Shown one piece after another: positions 50,495 to 59,525 of a DNA stretch of 64,000 nucleotides (within the stretch, counting starts at the first letter, position 1; the number at the start of each line of letters is the position of its first letter). Below the pieces are notes generated by a model. It searched no databases and had not been told where the DNA came from. It was given only the letters and a program-made list of their open reading frames with translations. The stretch covers positions 26,976 through 90,975 of the forward strand of contig DASWEY010000018.1 of assembly GCA_036394575.1 (NCBI GenBank), in the 5' to 3' direction. The stretch comes from UKL13-2 sp036394575 (GTDB lineage: Bacteria; Pseudomonadota; Gammaproteobacteria; Burkholderiales; Usitatibacteraceae). The position numbers were made by a program, and so were the translations under genes.

Positions 50495-51384
50495 AGGGCA
50501 CCGTCACCGGCGATTTCGGCCGTGATTTTCTGGTGGAACTCGAAGACCGTACCCAACTTACCTGCTCGCGCAAGGGCAAGAAGCAGGACGTGACCTGCGG
50601 CGATGTGGTCGAGGTATCGATCACTTCGCCGGGCAATGGCCGTATCGACGATGTCCACCCGCGCCGCAATGTGCTGTTCCGCACCGACGCCTGGCGTGAA
50701 AAAACCCTGGCGGCCAATATCGACCAGGCGATCATCATCATCGCGCCGCGCCCGACTTTCAGCGAAACCTTCCTGAGCCTGTGCCTGATGGCCTGCGAGA
50801 CCGCCGACATCGCGCCGATCATCATGCTCAACAAGAAAGACCTGCCGGAGTATGAAGCGGCCAAGGCCAGCCTCAAGCCCTATGAAAACATCGGCTACAA
50901 GGTGCTGCCGATGTCTGCCAAGTTCGATATCGAGCCGCTGCGGCCCTACCTGGCCGGCAAGAAGACGCTGTTGGTCGGACAGTCCGGCATGGGCAAATCG
51001 CGCACCGTCAATCATCTGGTGATGCGCGATGTGGCCAAGGAGGCTATCTTTTCCGAGGCGCTGGATTCCGGCAAGCACACCACCACGTATACGCGCATGT
51101 ACTCGCTGGACGAGCACAGCGCCATCATCGACTCACCTGGCTTGCAGTCATTCGGCCTGTTCCATTTGAGCGATGACGACATCGCTTATGCCATGCCGGA
51201 GTTCCGGCCTTATATCGGCACCTGTAAATTCAACAACTGTGTGCATTTGAATGAACCCGGCTGCGCGGTCATCGCCGCCGGCGAGGCGGGTGAAATCTAT
51301 CCCTCTCGCCTTGCTTTCTACCAGGCCCTGATCGAGCAGCAGCAGGAACTGCGCGGCTCGCACCCGGAGTGGAAGCGGCCCTGA
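50491..51384 (+). CDS. rsgA: Ribosome small subunit-dependent GTPase RsgA
   Basis: Late 30S assembly GTPase. The 297-residue protein has an N-terminal OB fold, then a circularly permuted G domain (G4 NKKD before G1 GQSGMGKS and G3 DSPGLQSF), and a C-terminal zinc module CKFNNCVHLNEPGC. Two small oddities: G1 reads GMGKSR rather than the usual GVGKSS, and G3 is DSPG rather than DTPG. ATG 50491 is fixed by the family start MKGTVTGDFGRDFLVE. Confidence 0.94.
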   Translation: MKGTVTGDFGRDFLVELEDRTQLTCSRKGKKQDVTCGDVVEVSITSPGNGRIDDVHPRRNVLFRTDAWREKTLAANIDQAIIIIAPRPTFSETFLSLCLMACETADIAPIIMLNKKDLPEYEAAKASLKPYENIGYKVLPMSAKFDIEPLRPYLAGKKTLLVGQSGMGKSRTVNHLVMRDVAKEAIFSEALDSGKHTTTYTRMYSLDEHSAIIDSPGLQSFGLFHLSDDDIAYAMPEFRPYIGTCKFNNCVHLNEPGCAVIAAGEAGEIYPSRLAFYQALIEQQQELRGSHPEWKRP

Positions 51385-51403
51385 GCATTTGACTGCGGAC
51401 AGC

Positions 51404-51425
51404 GATCAGGGCTTGATCAGGGCTT
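51404..51425. repeat. 11-bp tandem duplication at alkaline phosphatase stop
   Basis: GATCAGGGCTT occurs twice in direct succession. It includes the stop codon region of the minus-strand phosphatase gene. Probably a slippage event without effect on the protein. Confidence 0.7.
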
Positions 51426-53213
51426 ATGCGCCGCCTTGCCCGGCGTCTTCACCGCGCCGACCTGACCCAGGCCCAGGCTGTTGACCATGGCGCGGAACAC
51501 TTCAGTGTTGTCCATAAAGCCCTCGAACTGTTCGGAGCCGGGACCGATCGCGGTAAGTACGCCATCATCTGCCGTATGCACGCCTTCCGAGGCGGCGCGC
51601 GCGCCGGTCTTGGGCAGGTTGCCGATCAGCGAGATCGCGCCGGCCACCTGCTGATATTTTGGATTGGGCACGATATTGCCCTTCTCGTCCTTCACCGCCG
51701 GTGTGAAGGGCTCATCCAGCTTGGGACGGAAAGTCTCATAGTGATCCGGCGCATTGGTGTAAAAAATCCCCAGGCGTCGCGAGACATTGACCGAGGGCGG
51801 GTAGCCATTGGCATCGGCCGGCGGATAGTTGGGATAGCCGGCCTCTTCATAGACGCCGACTTTCTCGCGCATCTCGTCGCCCTTCTTGTCGTCGTCGATA
51901 GTGCCGGCCAGGGACATGCCGTGCGTATGGTCGGGCGTGACGATGATCAGAGTGTCATTGCGTTTGGCGGCGAAGTCTTTCGCGACCTGCACCGCATTCG
52001 ACAGCATGATGGTGTCGTAGACACTGCGTTCACCGTCGAGGCGATGGCTGAATTTATCGATCAGGCCGGCCTCGATCATCAGCACGAATCCGTCCTGGTT
52101 GCGCGACAGCACCTCCAGCGCGGTACGCGTCATCTCGGTCAAATCGGGTTGATCCGGGAACTGGTCCACCGTGCCTTTTTTCAGATACAGGCGATCCAGG
52201 GCGCCATCCATGTTTTCAGGATGGAAAAGACCCAACAGGCGCGTGGTTTTCGGGTCTGTGGTCGCCGCTTTCATTTCGGCATTGGTGGACGCATAGGCAT
52301 AGCCGTCACCCTTGAACAGGGCGAGCATATTGTTGCTGTCCTTGCGTTTGGAGCCTGTTATTTTTTCCGGGAGGAAGTAGGCCGAGCCGCCACCGAGGAT
52401 CACATCGGCGCGGCTGAAGAACAATTGCTCGGTGATGATCGCCTTGTCGCCGCGGCGCCGCGTATGCGCGAACATGCCGGCAGGGGTGGCGTCCTGGATT
52501 TCCGCATCGCTGACAATGCCGACCGCCATCTTCGTCTTGCGCTTGATCAGCTCGGTGATGGTTTCAACCTTGGGGTGCGCCAGATTGTCCTTGTTGCGCG
52601 CCACATAAACGCCCAGGGCATTGACGCTGGATTTGTGGCCGGTGGCATAGGCGCTCATCGAATTGGCGGAATCGGTGATGATCGAATCGACGCCCGAGGT
52701 GCCGATCAGGGCCATATGCGGCATATCGTCGAACGACAGTTTGCCGAGGTACTTGCCCTCGCGGATGCCCTTCGACAAAATGCGCGCTGCCGTGCGATTG
52801 GCCACCGTCATGCCGTCGCCGATGAACAGGATCACATTCTTCGCCTTGCGCGGGCCGGTGGCGAATACCTCCCAGGCCACCGTCATGGTTTGCTTGCCGT
52901 CGGTGGCGACCACCTCGTAGCGGCCTGGTTTGCGAAGCACCACATCGCGCAGAATCAATGCCGAGGCGTTCAACTGCTCCTCGTTTTCAATGAAACTCGC
53001 TGCCGCGCCCAGTACCTTGGCATGATCGACGCCATTGATGGTGACGCTTACCCTAGCCGGGTCGACGATCCCGTCGAACTCGACCTTGAAATCGAATTTG
53101 CTGCCGGCCAGGATGCTGGCGCGATCGATCGGAAACACGGCGCCCGCAAACGCAAGCGAGGCCGCAGTGGAAAACAGCAAGGCGCCAAACGCGGCGCTGA
53201 AGCGATGGTTCAT
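51417..53213 (-). CDS. Secreted alkaline phosphatase
   Basis: A 598-residue periplasmic metallophosphatase. After a signal peptide (NHRFSAAFGALLFSTAASLA, cleavage after AFA) and an N-terminal beta domain comes the alkaline phosphatase superfamily core: VILFIGDGMTVANRTAARIL (metal Asp), ITDSANSMSAYATGHKS (Ser nucleophile after Asp), VTPDHTHG and GVHTADDG (metal ligands). It is larger than E. coli PhoA and belongs with the long alkaline phosphatases. GAGGA precedes the ATG. No PHO box was identified. Single gene, convergent with rsgA. Confidence 0.92.
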   Translation of the reverse strand: MNHRFSAAFGALLFSTAASLAFAGAVFPIDRASILAGSKFDFKVEFDGIVDPARVSVTINGVDHAKVLGAAASFIENEEQLNASALILRDVVLRKPGRYEVVATDGKQTMTVAWEVFATGPRKAKNVILFIGDGMTVANRTAARILSKGIREGKYLGKLSFDDMPHMALIGTSGVDSIITDSANSMSAYATGHKSSVNALGVYVARNKDNLAHPKVETITELIKRKTKMAVGIVSDAEIQDATPAGMFAHTRRRGDKAIITEQLFFSRADVILGGGSAYFLPEKITGSKRKDSNNMLALFKGDGYAYASTNAEMKAATTDPKTTRLLGLFHPENMDGALDRLYLKKGTVDQFPDQPDLTEMTRTALEVLSRNQDGFVLMIEAGLIDKFSHRLDGERSVYDTIMLSNAVQVAKDFAAKRNDTLIIVTPDHTHGMSLAGTIDDDKKGDEMREKVGVYEEAGYPNYPPADANGYPPSVNVSRRLGIFYTNAPDHYETFRPKLDEPFTPAVKDEKGNIVPNPKYQQVAGAISLIGNLPKTGARAASEGVHTADDGVLTAIGPGSEQFEGFMDNTEVFRAMVNSLGLGQVGAVKTPGKAAHKP

Positions 53214-53376
53214 GGACAGTCCTCTGGGCTCGATGGCAAACGGCGCACTGATTGCACACGCCACCGCCGAGATTACCCAGCCAATATGACGAACTCATTG
53301 CAGACCGCCCGCGCGCCGCGCGATACGGGATTCAGCGTTAGACTTCCACCACAAAACGACTCGCCAAGGAGGCAGC

Positions 53377-53730
53377 ATGTTTCAGGGATTACGCACCACC
53401 ATCTACAGCGTCAGCGATCTGCCCCGCGCCACCGACTGGTACACCGGGCTGATCGGCCATGAACCGTATTTCAACCAGCCCTACTACGTCGGCTTCAATG
53501 TCGGCGGTTTCGAGCTCGGCCTGATCCCCGATGGCGACGGCGCCACCACCTACTGGGGAACATCCGATATCGATGCTGAAATGGCGCGCGCCCTCGCCCT
53601 CGGCGCCAGCGTCAATTCCGCCATCAAGGATGTCGGCGAAGGCATCCGCGTGGCCAGCATCAAGGACCCGTTCGCCAATATCGTCGGCCTGATCGAGAAC
53701 CCAAATTTCGGCAAGGATCATGGCCACTAA
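53377..53730 (+). CDS. VOC/glyoxalase-fold protein
   Basis: A 117-residue single vicinal-oxygen-chelate domain: RTTIYSVSDLPRATDWYTGL, YYVGFNVGGFELGLIPD, and INVGLIEN-like C-terminal strand (IKDPFANIVGLIENPNF). VOC proteins include glyoxalases, dioxygenases and antibiotic-binding proteins; no metal triad can be assigned with confidence. AAGGAGG lies 5 nt before the ATG. It overlaps the next gene by 11 nt. Confidence 0.88.
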   Translation: MFQGLRTTIYSVSDLPRATDWYTGLIGHEPYFNQPYYVGFNVGGFELGLIPDGDGATTYWGTSDIDAEMARALALGASVNSAIKDVGEGIRVASIKDPFANIVGLIENPNFGKDHGH

Positions 53731-53995
53731 GCGCAAAGCAAAATCGGCGCTGGAAGAAATTCCCGGCGTCGGCCCATCGATCGCGGCCGATCTGGAGAGC
53801 ATGGGCATCAGCCGCGTCGCGCAACTGAAGCGCCGCAGCCCCGAGGCGCTGTACAAAAAATTATGCGAACTCACCGGCGTGCGCCAGGACCCCTGCGTGC
53901 TCTACACCTTCCGCTGCGCGGTGTATTACGCCTCGAACGCGCGACATGATCCGGAGAAGCTGAAGTGGTGGAACTGGAAGGATGTGCCGGGCTGA
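53720..53995 (+). CDS. Helix-hairpin-helix protein, Cdd1/pathogenicity-locus family
   Basis: A 91-residue protein: SALEEIPGVGPSIAADLESM is a helix-hairpin-helix, followed by LYKKLCELTGVRQDPCVLYTFR and YYASNARHDPEKLKWWNWKD, the pattern of the small Cdd1 family. Nucleic acid binding is probable from the fold but the role is unknown. It overlaps the VOC gene, so the two are translated together. Confidence 0.88.
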   Translation: MATKRKAKSALEEIPGVGPSIAADLESMGISRVAQLKRRSPEALYKKLCELTGVRQDPCVLYTFRCAVYYASNARHDPEKLKWWNWKDVPG

Positions 53996-54083
53996 AATTG
54001 CGTAGAACGCCTATTGGCGCGGTGTTTGGGGCAAAAAAGCTTCAAAACCCGCGCCAATAGGCGTTCTACGCTTTTCAATTTCC
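53992..54083. repeat. REP-like palindromic repeat, copy F
   Basis: The longest and cleanest dyad: GCGTAGAACGCCTATTGGCG and CGCCAATAGGCGTTCTACGC are perfect inverted arms, with the family core GGGCAAAAAAGCTTCAAAACC between them. It lies between the HhH gene and the outer-membrane factor gene, which converge, so it may end both transcripts. Confidence 0.85.
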
Positions 54084-54093
54084 CAATTGCTGC

Positions 54094-55551
54094 TTAATTG
54101 GCTGCGACCTTCTCGTTCCCGCCCCAGCCCCCACCCAGCGCACGAATCAATCCCACGGCTGCCGTCAGGCGCCGCCCGGTCACCGACAAGCCCGCGCGCT
54201 CATTGGACAATTGCGCGGTTTGCACACTGACCACGTTCAGATAACTGACGGTTCCGGCCTTGTACTGGTTGAGCGTGAGGGTGACGGATTCGCGCGCGGC
54301 GAGCACGGCTTCATCTTGGACGATCGCTTCCGCTTCGAGGATGCGCAGCGCCGCAAGATTGTCCTCCACATCCTGGAAGCCGGCGAGCACCGTCTGCCGG
54401 TAGCTGGCGACGTTCTGGTCATAGATAGCGACCGCCTGCGCCTTGGCGCCGCTGCGCTTGCCGAAATCGAGCAGGGTCACCGCCAGCGAGGGTCCGAGCG
54501 ACCAGAAGCGATTGGGCGCGGTCAGCCATTTGGCGATCGAGGGGCTGGTATAACCGTCGCTGCCGCTGAATGACAGCGTCGGGTAGTAGGCGGCCTGGGC
54601 GACGCCGATCTGCGCATTGGCGGACGCGGCGCGGCGCTCGGCGGCGGCGATGTCAGGGCGCCGCTCCAGCAATGTCGCCGGCAGGGCCACGGGCAGTTTC
54701 GGAATGCTGGCATTCCAGTCGCTGACGGCCAGGGAAAATTCGCTGGGTGCTTTGCCGACCAACAAGGCGATAGCATGTTCGAGCTGCGCGCGTTGCACGC
54801 CGAGGTCGAGGGCGCTGGCCTGTGCGCTTTTGAGTTGGGTCTCGGCTTGCACTACATCGACGCGGCCTGCGACGCCAACCGCGTAGCGGTTCTTCGTCAG
54901 CTCCAGCGATTTCGCATAGGCAGTGACGGTGTCATTGAGCATCTGCTGCTGCGCGTCGCTGACCCGCAGTTGGAAATAATTGGTAGCCAGATCGGCCTGC
55001 GCGGACAGCCGCGCGGCGGCGAGGTCGGCGGCGCTGGCCTGCGCGGCGTCATCATTGGATTCCACCTGGCGCCGAATGCGGCCCCAGATATCGAGCTCCC
55101 AGCTGAGGCTGGCATTGGCGTTGTAGTTGGTGTTGATGCCGCCGCTGCTGCCACTGCTGATGCCGCCGGAAACGATCGAGCGCCCGGCCCCCGAGCGGCT
55201 GCGCGTATCGCTGGCCGACAGGGAGACGCTGGGGAAGAAGCTGGCGCGCGAGGTCTGCGTCAGCGCCTGCGCCTGGCGATAGCGCGCCTCGGCGAGCTTC
55301 AGGTTCTGGTTGCTGATATCGACCTGATCCATCAAGGCATTCAGACCGGCATCGCCGAACACCTCCCACCATTTACCGCGCGGCACGTTGTCGCGCGGCT
55401 CGGCCACTTTCCAGTCGGCGACCTCCTTGAATGCTGCCGGTACCGCAACCGCTGGGCGCCGATAATCCGGCCCCACTGCGCAAGACGACAGCAGCAGCGA
55501 ACCCAGCAAGGCGGGCAACACAAGCCCGCGAGAATTTTTATTGCCGATCAT
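54094..55551 (-). CDS. Outer-membrane efflux factor, NodT family
   Basis: A 485-residue TolC-type lipoprotein. The signal PALLGSLLLSSC gives a lipobox (LSSC), followed by the family opener AVGPDYRRP. The two repeats of the efflux barrel (ARYRQAQALTQTSRASFFPS and ANAQIGVAQAAYYPTLSFSG) are present. It completes the RND tripartite pump encoded upstream. ATG 55551 shares one base with the stop of the permease gene. A frame extension to 55815 overlaps that gene and is unlikely. Confidence 0.92.
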   Translation of the reverse strand: MIGNKNSRGLVLPALLGSLLLSSCAVGPDYRRPAVAVPAAFKEVADWKVAEPRDNVPRGKWWEVFGDAGLNALMDQVDISNQNLKLAEARYRQAQALTQTSRASFFPSVSLSASDTRSRSGAGRSIVSGGISSGSSGGINTNYNANASLSWELDIWGRIRRQVESNDDAAQASAADLAAARLSAQADLATNYFQLRVSDAQQQMLNDTVTAYAKSLELTKNRYAVGVAGRVDVVQAETQLKSAQASALDLGVQRAQLEHAIALLVGKAPSEFSLAVSDWNASIPKLPVALPATLLERRPDIAAAERRAASANAQIGVAQAAYYPTLSFSGSDGYTSPSIAKWLTAPNRFWSLGPSLAVTLLDFGKRSGAKAQAVAIYDQNVASYRQTVLAGFQDVEDNLAALRILEAEAIVQDEAVLAARESVTLTLNQYKAGTVSYLNVVSVQTAQLSNERAGLSVTGRRLTAAVGLIRALGGGWGGNEKVAAN

Positions 55552-58500
55552 CAAGCCTCCAGCACCACCGGTTCCGTCTTGGCGGATTTGCGCAGCAGTT
55601 TGCGGCGGCTCCACAGGCGGAAACGGTCGAGATATAAATACACCACGGGCGTGGTATACAGCGTCAACAGCTGGCTGACAATCAGCCCACCGACAATGGA
55701 GATGCCCAGCGGCTTGCGCAGCTCCGCGCCATCGCCAAAGCCGATGGCCAGCGGAATGGCGCCCAGCAAGGCGGCCATGGTCGTCATCATGATCGGCCGG
55801 AAGCGCAGCAGGCAAGCCTGGAAGATCGCGTCGCGCGGACTCATGCCGTGCTTGCGTTCGGCATCGAGTGCGAAATCGATCATCAGGATCGCATTCTTCT
55901 TGACGATGCCGATCAGCAGGATCACGCCGATGAAAGCGATGATCGACAGCTCGGTGCCGGAGGCCAGCAGCGCCAGCAAGGCGCCGACGCCGGCCGAGGG
56001 CAGGGTCGACAGGATCGTGATCGGATGCACAAAACTCTCGTAGAGAATGCCGAGCACGATGTAGATGGTGAGAAAGGCGGCGAGGATCAGCCAGGGCTGG
56101 TTATCAAGGCCCTGCTGAAAAGTCCTGGCGGTGCCCTGAAAACTGCCGCTGATGGTATTGGGGACGCCGATGCGCGCCATGGTGTCGCGCATCGCCGTCA
56201 CCGCCGTCGACAGCACCACGCCCTCGGGCAGATTGAACGAAACCGTGGTCGCCGCAAACTGGCTCTGCCGATTCACCGCCAGCGCGGTATTGGTCGGCTC
56301 GTAGCGCGAAAACGCCGACAGCGGCACCTGGCCGCGCGTCGGCGACAGCACATAGATGCCGCCCAGCGCCTCCGGGCTTTGCCAGTATGCCGGCGCCGCT
56401 TCCATCACCACCTTGTATTGATTGAGCGTCGAGTAAATCGTCGACACCTGCGCCTGGCCGAAGGCCAGATAAAGCGCGGTATCGATGGCGCGCGTGGTCA
56501 CGCCGAGCCGCGCCGCGGTGGGACGATCGATCACCAGGGTCATCTGCAGGCCGCGCACCTGCTGGTCGGAGTTGACGTCGGCCACTTCCGGCACATCGCG
56601 CAGAGCCTGCTCGAGGCGCGGCGCCCAGGTGCGCAGTTCATTGATGTCGTCGCCCTGCAGGGTGAACTGGTACTGCGAATTCGACTGCCGCCCGCCGGCG
56701 CGGAAATCCTGCACCGGCACCAGGAACAGATTGGCGCCGGCCACCTTGGCGAGACGCGCCCGCAGGCGCGCCACCACCCCGTCGGCCGAGATCTTGCGCA
56801 CATTCAGTTTCTTCAGCGAGATGAACATCTGCCCCGAATTGCGCTGGCCGCCGCCGGTAAATGCGGTCACGCTTTCGACCGCGTCGTCGCTCTGCACGAT
56901 GTCGACAAACTCGCCCAGCTTCAGCTGCATGGCCTGGAAGGAAATGCTCTGGTCGCCTTGCACGCCGCCGATCAGCAAGCCGGTATCCTGTTGCGGCATG
57001 AACCCCTTGGGCACGATCACGTACAGATAGAAATTCAGGCCGATGGTCGCCACCAGCACCATGATCATCAGCAGGGGGTGGCGCAGCACCCAGCCCAGCG
57101 ATTTCTCGTAACCGCGCAAAATACCCGCGGAAAAGCGCTCGCCCCACCCGGCAAGGCGCGTCACCAGCCGCCCACGCTTGATCTCAACATGCGGGCGCAG
57201 CAATTTGGCGCACATCATCGGTGTGGTGGTAAGCGATACCAGCAACGAGACCAGAATGGCGACCGACAGCGTGACCGCGAATTCACGGAACAGGCGCCCG
57301 ATGATGCCGCCCATCAGCAGGATGGGGATGAACACCGCGATCAGCGACAGCGACATCGAGATCACCGTGAAGCTGACCTCGCGCGCGCCTCTCAATGCGG
57401 CATCAAATGGCTTCATGCCGGCTTCAATATGGCGCGAAACATTCTCCAGCACCACGATCGCATCGTCGACCACGAAACCGGTGGCGATGGTCATCGCCAT
57501 CAGGGACAGATTGTTGAGGCTGTAGCCGGCCAGCCACATGATGCTGAAGGTACCCACCAGGGACACCGGCACCGCCACCGCCGGAATCAGGGTGGCGCGG
57601 AAGTTGCGCAGAAACAGGAACACCACCATGATCACCAGACCCACCGAAATCACCAGGGTGCGCTCGACTTCCTTGAGGCTGGCGCGGATGGTCGAGGTGC
57701 GCTCCACCATCACCTGCAGATCGATCGATGCCGGCACCGCCGCGCGCAATTCGGGCAACAGGGTCTGCACCCGGTCCACCGTGTCGATGATATTGGCATT
57801 CGGCTGGCGGTTGATCAGCACAATCACCGCGGGCTTGCCGTTGGCGGTGCCATAGTTGCGCAAGTCCTGCACCGAATCGACCACTTCGCCGACATCGCCC
57901 AGGCGCACCGGCGCGTCGTTGCGATAGGCGACGATGATCGGCAGATAATCGGCCGCCGTCTTCGCCTGGTCGTTGGCATAAATCTGCCAGCTCTTGTCGC
58001 CGTCTTCAACCAGACCCTTGGGGCGATTGGCGTTATTCGCCGTGATCGCGTTGCGCACATCATCCATGCTGATGGCGAGGCGATTGAGCACCGTGGGATT
58101 GAGTTCCACGCGCACCGCCGGCAGGGAGCCGCCGCCTACCGTCACCTGGCCGACGCCGGCCACCTGCGACAGTTTCTGCGCGATCACGGTCGAGGCCGCA
58201 TCGTACATCTGGCCGCGCGTCAGCGAGTCCGAAGTCAGCGCCAGGATCATCACCGGCGCATCGGCCGGATTGACTTTACGATACGAAGGATTCGACGGCA
58301 GACTGCTCGGCAGATCGGTGCGCGCCGCCTGGATCGCGGCCTGCACATCGCGCGCCGCCCCGTCGATGTCGCGGCTCAGTTCGAACTGCAGGGTGATACG
58401 GGTATTGCCCAGCGAGGACTGCGAGGTGATCTCGGTGACGCCGGCGATGCGGCCCAGCGACCGCTCCAGCGGTGTGGCCACGGTCGCCGCCATCACTTCC

Positions 58501-58667
58501 GGGCTAGCGCCCGGCAGGCCGGCCGTCACCGAGATGGTCGGAAAATCCACCTGCGGCAAGGGCGCCACCGGCAGCAGCTTGAACGCCACCGCCCCGGCCA
58601 GGGCGACGCCGATGGTCAGCAGCGTCGTCGCCACCGGACGGCGTATGAACAGCTCGGAAAAGCTCAT
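55551..58667 (-). CDS. mdtC: RND multidrug efflux permease, MdtC type
   Basis: A 1038-residue RND pump subunit. It starts MSFSELFIRRPVATTLLTIG, has LPQVDFPTISV at the first loop, and GFVVDDAIVVLENV in helix 4 with the paired proton-relay Asp residues. MdtB and MdtC-type subunits form a mixed trimer, and the second permease of this operon (59526) is the probable partner. It follows a Gly/Tyr-rich gene by 69 nt and overlaps the outer-membrane factor gene by one base. Confidence 0.9.
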   Translation of the reverse strand: MSFSELFIRRPVATTLLTIGVALAGAVAFKLLPVAPLPQVDFPTISVTAGLPGASPEVMAATVATPLERSLGRIAGVTEITSQSSLGNTRITLQFELSRDIDGAARDVQAAIQAARTDLPSSLPSNPSYRKVNPADAPVMILALTSDSLTRGQMYDAASTVIAQKLSQVAGVGQVTVGGGSLPAVRVELNPTVLNRLAISMDDVRNAITANNANRPKGLVEDGDKSWQIYANDQAKTAADYLPIIVAYRNDAPVRLGDVGEVVDSVQDLRNYGTANGKPAVIVLINRQPNANIIDTVDRVQTLLPELRAAVPASIDLQVMVERTSTIRASLKEVERTLVISVGLVIMVVFLFLRNFRATLIPAVAVPVSLVGTFSIMWLAGYSLNNLSLMAMTIATGFVVDDAIVVLENVSRHIEAGMKPFDAALRGAREVSFTVISMSLSLIAVFIPILLMGGIIGRLFREFAVTLSVAILVSLLVSLTTTPMMCAKLLRPHVEIKRGRLVTRLAGWGERFSAGILRGYEKSLGWVLRHPLLMIMVLVATIGLNFYLYVIVPKGFMPQQDTGLLIGGVQGDQSISFQAMQLKLGEFVDIVQSDDAVESVTAFTGGGQRNSGQMFISLKKLNVRKISADGVVARLRARLAKVAGANLFLVPVQDFRAGGRQSNSQYQFTLQGDDINELRTWAPRLEQALRDVPEVADVNSDQQVRGLQMTLVIDRPTAARLGVTTRAIDTALYLAFGQAQVSTIYSTLNQYKVVMEAAPAYWQSPEALGGIYVLSPTRGQVPLSAFSRYEPTNTALAVNRQSQFAATTVSFNLPEGVVLSTAVTAMRDTMARIGVPNTISGSFQGTARTFQQGLDNQPWLILAAFLTIYIVLGILYESFVHPITILSTLPSAGVGALLALLASGTELSIIAFIGVILLIGIVKKNAILMIDFALDAERKHGMSPRDAIFQACLLRFRPIMMTTMAALLGAIPLAIGFGDGAELRKPLGISIVGGLIVSQLLTLYTTPVVYLYLDRFRLWSRRKLLRKSAKTEPVVLEA

Positions 58668-58736
58668 CGCTTCGCCATCGGTATTGCCATGGGCATCATT
58701 TCGGCCGCAGCTTGCAGTGCTGGGTTCGGATCAAGG

Positions 58737-59456
58737 CTATTTGACGCTGTAGCCGCGCCCTTCCAGACAGGCGCCGACGGCGCGATGATAGTCGGCATTG
58801 CGCTGCGCGTTATCCGGCGATTGCGCAGGATTGAAACCGGTCTGGCCGCTGGCCCAGCGTTCGCATTCGATACGGTCGAAAGTCGCCTGGGTCGCCGTCT
58901 GGCCGTTGCGCGGATAGGCATACAGCCTGGGCACGCTGGGTGCCGCAGCCTTGGCGCCCGACTGGGCGTAACTCGGCACCGGCGCACCGGCGGCTGGCGC
59001 AGCCGTTTGCGGCGCTGCCTGCGTCGCGGTTTGCGGGGCAGCGGAACTTTCGTCGGGCGCTTTATCGACCATCACCACGTCGTCCGGCGGTGCCGGCAGG
59101 GCCCGGTAGCCATTGGGCACATGCTCGTAATAAACGTTGTTGGCGTAGTAATAGGGATTACCTTCCACCCACACCGTGGTGTAGCCGAAAGGCAGCGTGG
59201 AAAGGATGATCGGTGCGACGGCGACATTCCAGTATGGTCCGTAGTAATAAGGCCGATAGCCATAGCCGCCGTAATACCCATGGCGGTAGCCCCCATGCCA
59301 ATAGCCGCCGCCGTAATAACCGGAGACGCCGATATTGACCGAAACATGACTGCGGGCCTCGGCCGCCGTCACCGCCAGCACGCCACCCAACGCAAGAATG
59401 GTCAACACGGACAATCTGCGCAAAACCGTTGAAATATTGCCGGATAAGGGTTTCAT
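58737..59456 (-). CDS. Gly/Tyr-rich exported protein inside efflux operon
   Basis: A 239-residue protein. A signal peptide (SVLTILALGGVLAVTAAEA) is followed by a Gly/Tyr/His-rich block (YYGGGYWHGGYRHGYYGGYG, about residues 48-67), then PFGYTTVWVEGNPYYYANN (resembling DUF6515-type envelope proteins), a Gln/Ala/Pro-rich linker, and a C-terminal ECERWASGQTGFNP-type tail. Its role is unknown. AAGGAA precedes the ATG. It sits between two permease genes with equal 69-nt gaps on both sides. Confidence 0.8.
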   Translation of the reverse strand: MKPLSGNISTVLRRLSVLTILALGGVLAVTAAEARSHVSVNIGVSGYYGGGYWHGGYRHGYYGGYGYRPYYYGPYWNVAVAPIILSTLPFGYTTVWVEGNPYYYANNVYYEHVPNGYRALPAPPDDVVMVDKAPDESSAAPQTATQAAPQTAAPAAGAPVPSYAQSGAKAAAPSVPRLYAYPRNGQTATQATFDRIECERWASGQTGFNPAQSPDNAQRNADYHRAVGACLEGRGYSVK

Positions 59457-59525
59457 AAAATTCCTTTCAAGATAAAACCGCACCCTGATAAACGCGCGAC
59501 AGGCGCGATCGGTTACAGCCTTGGT

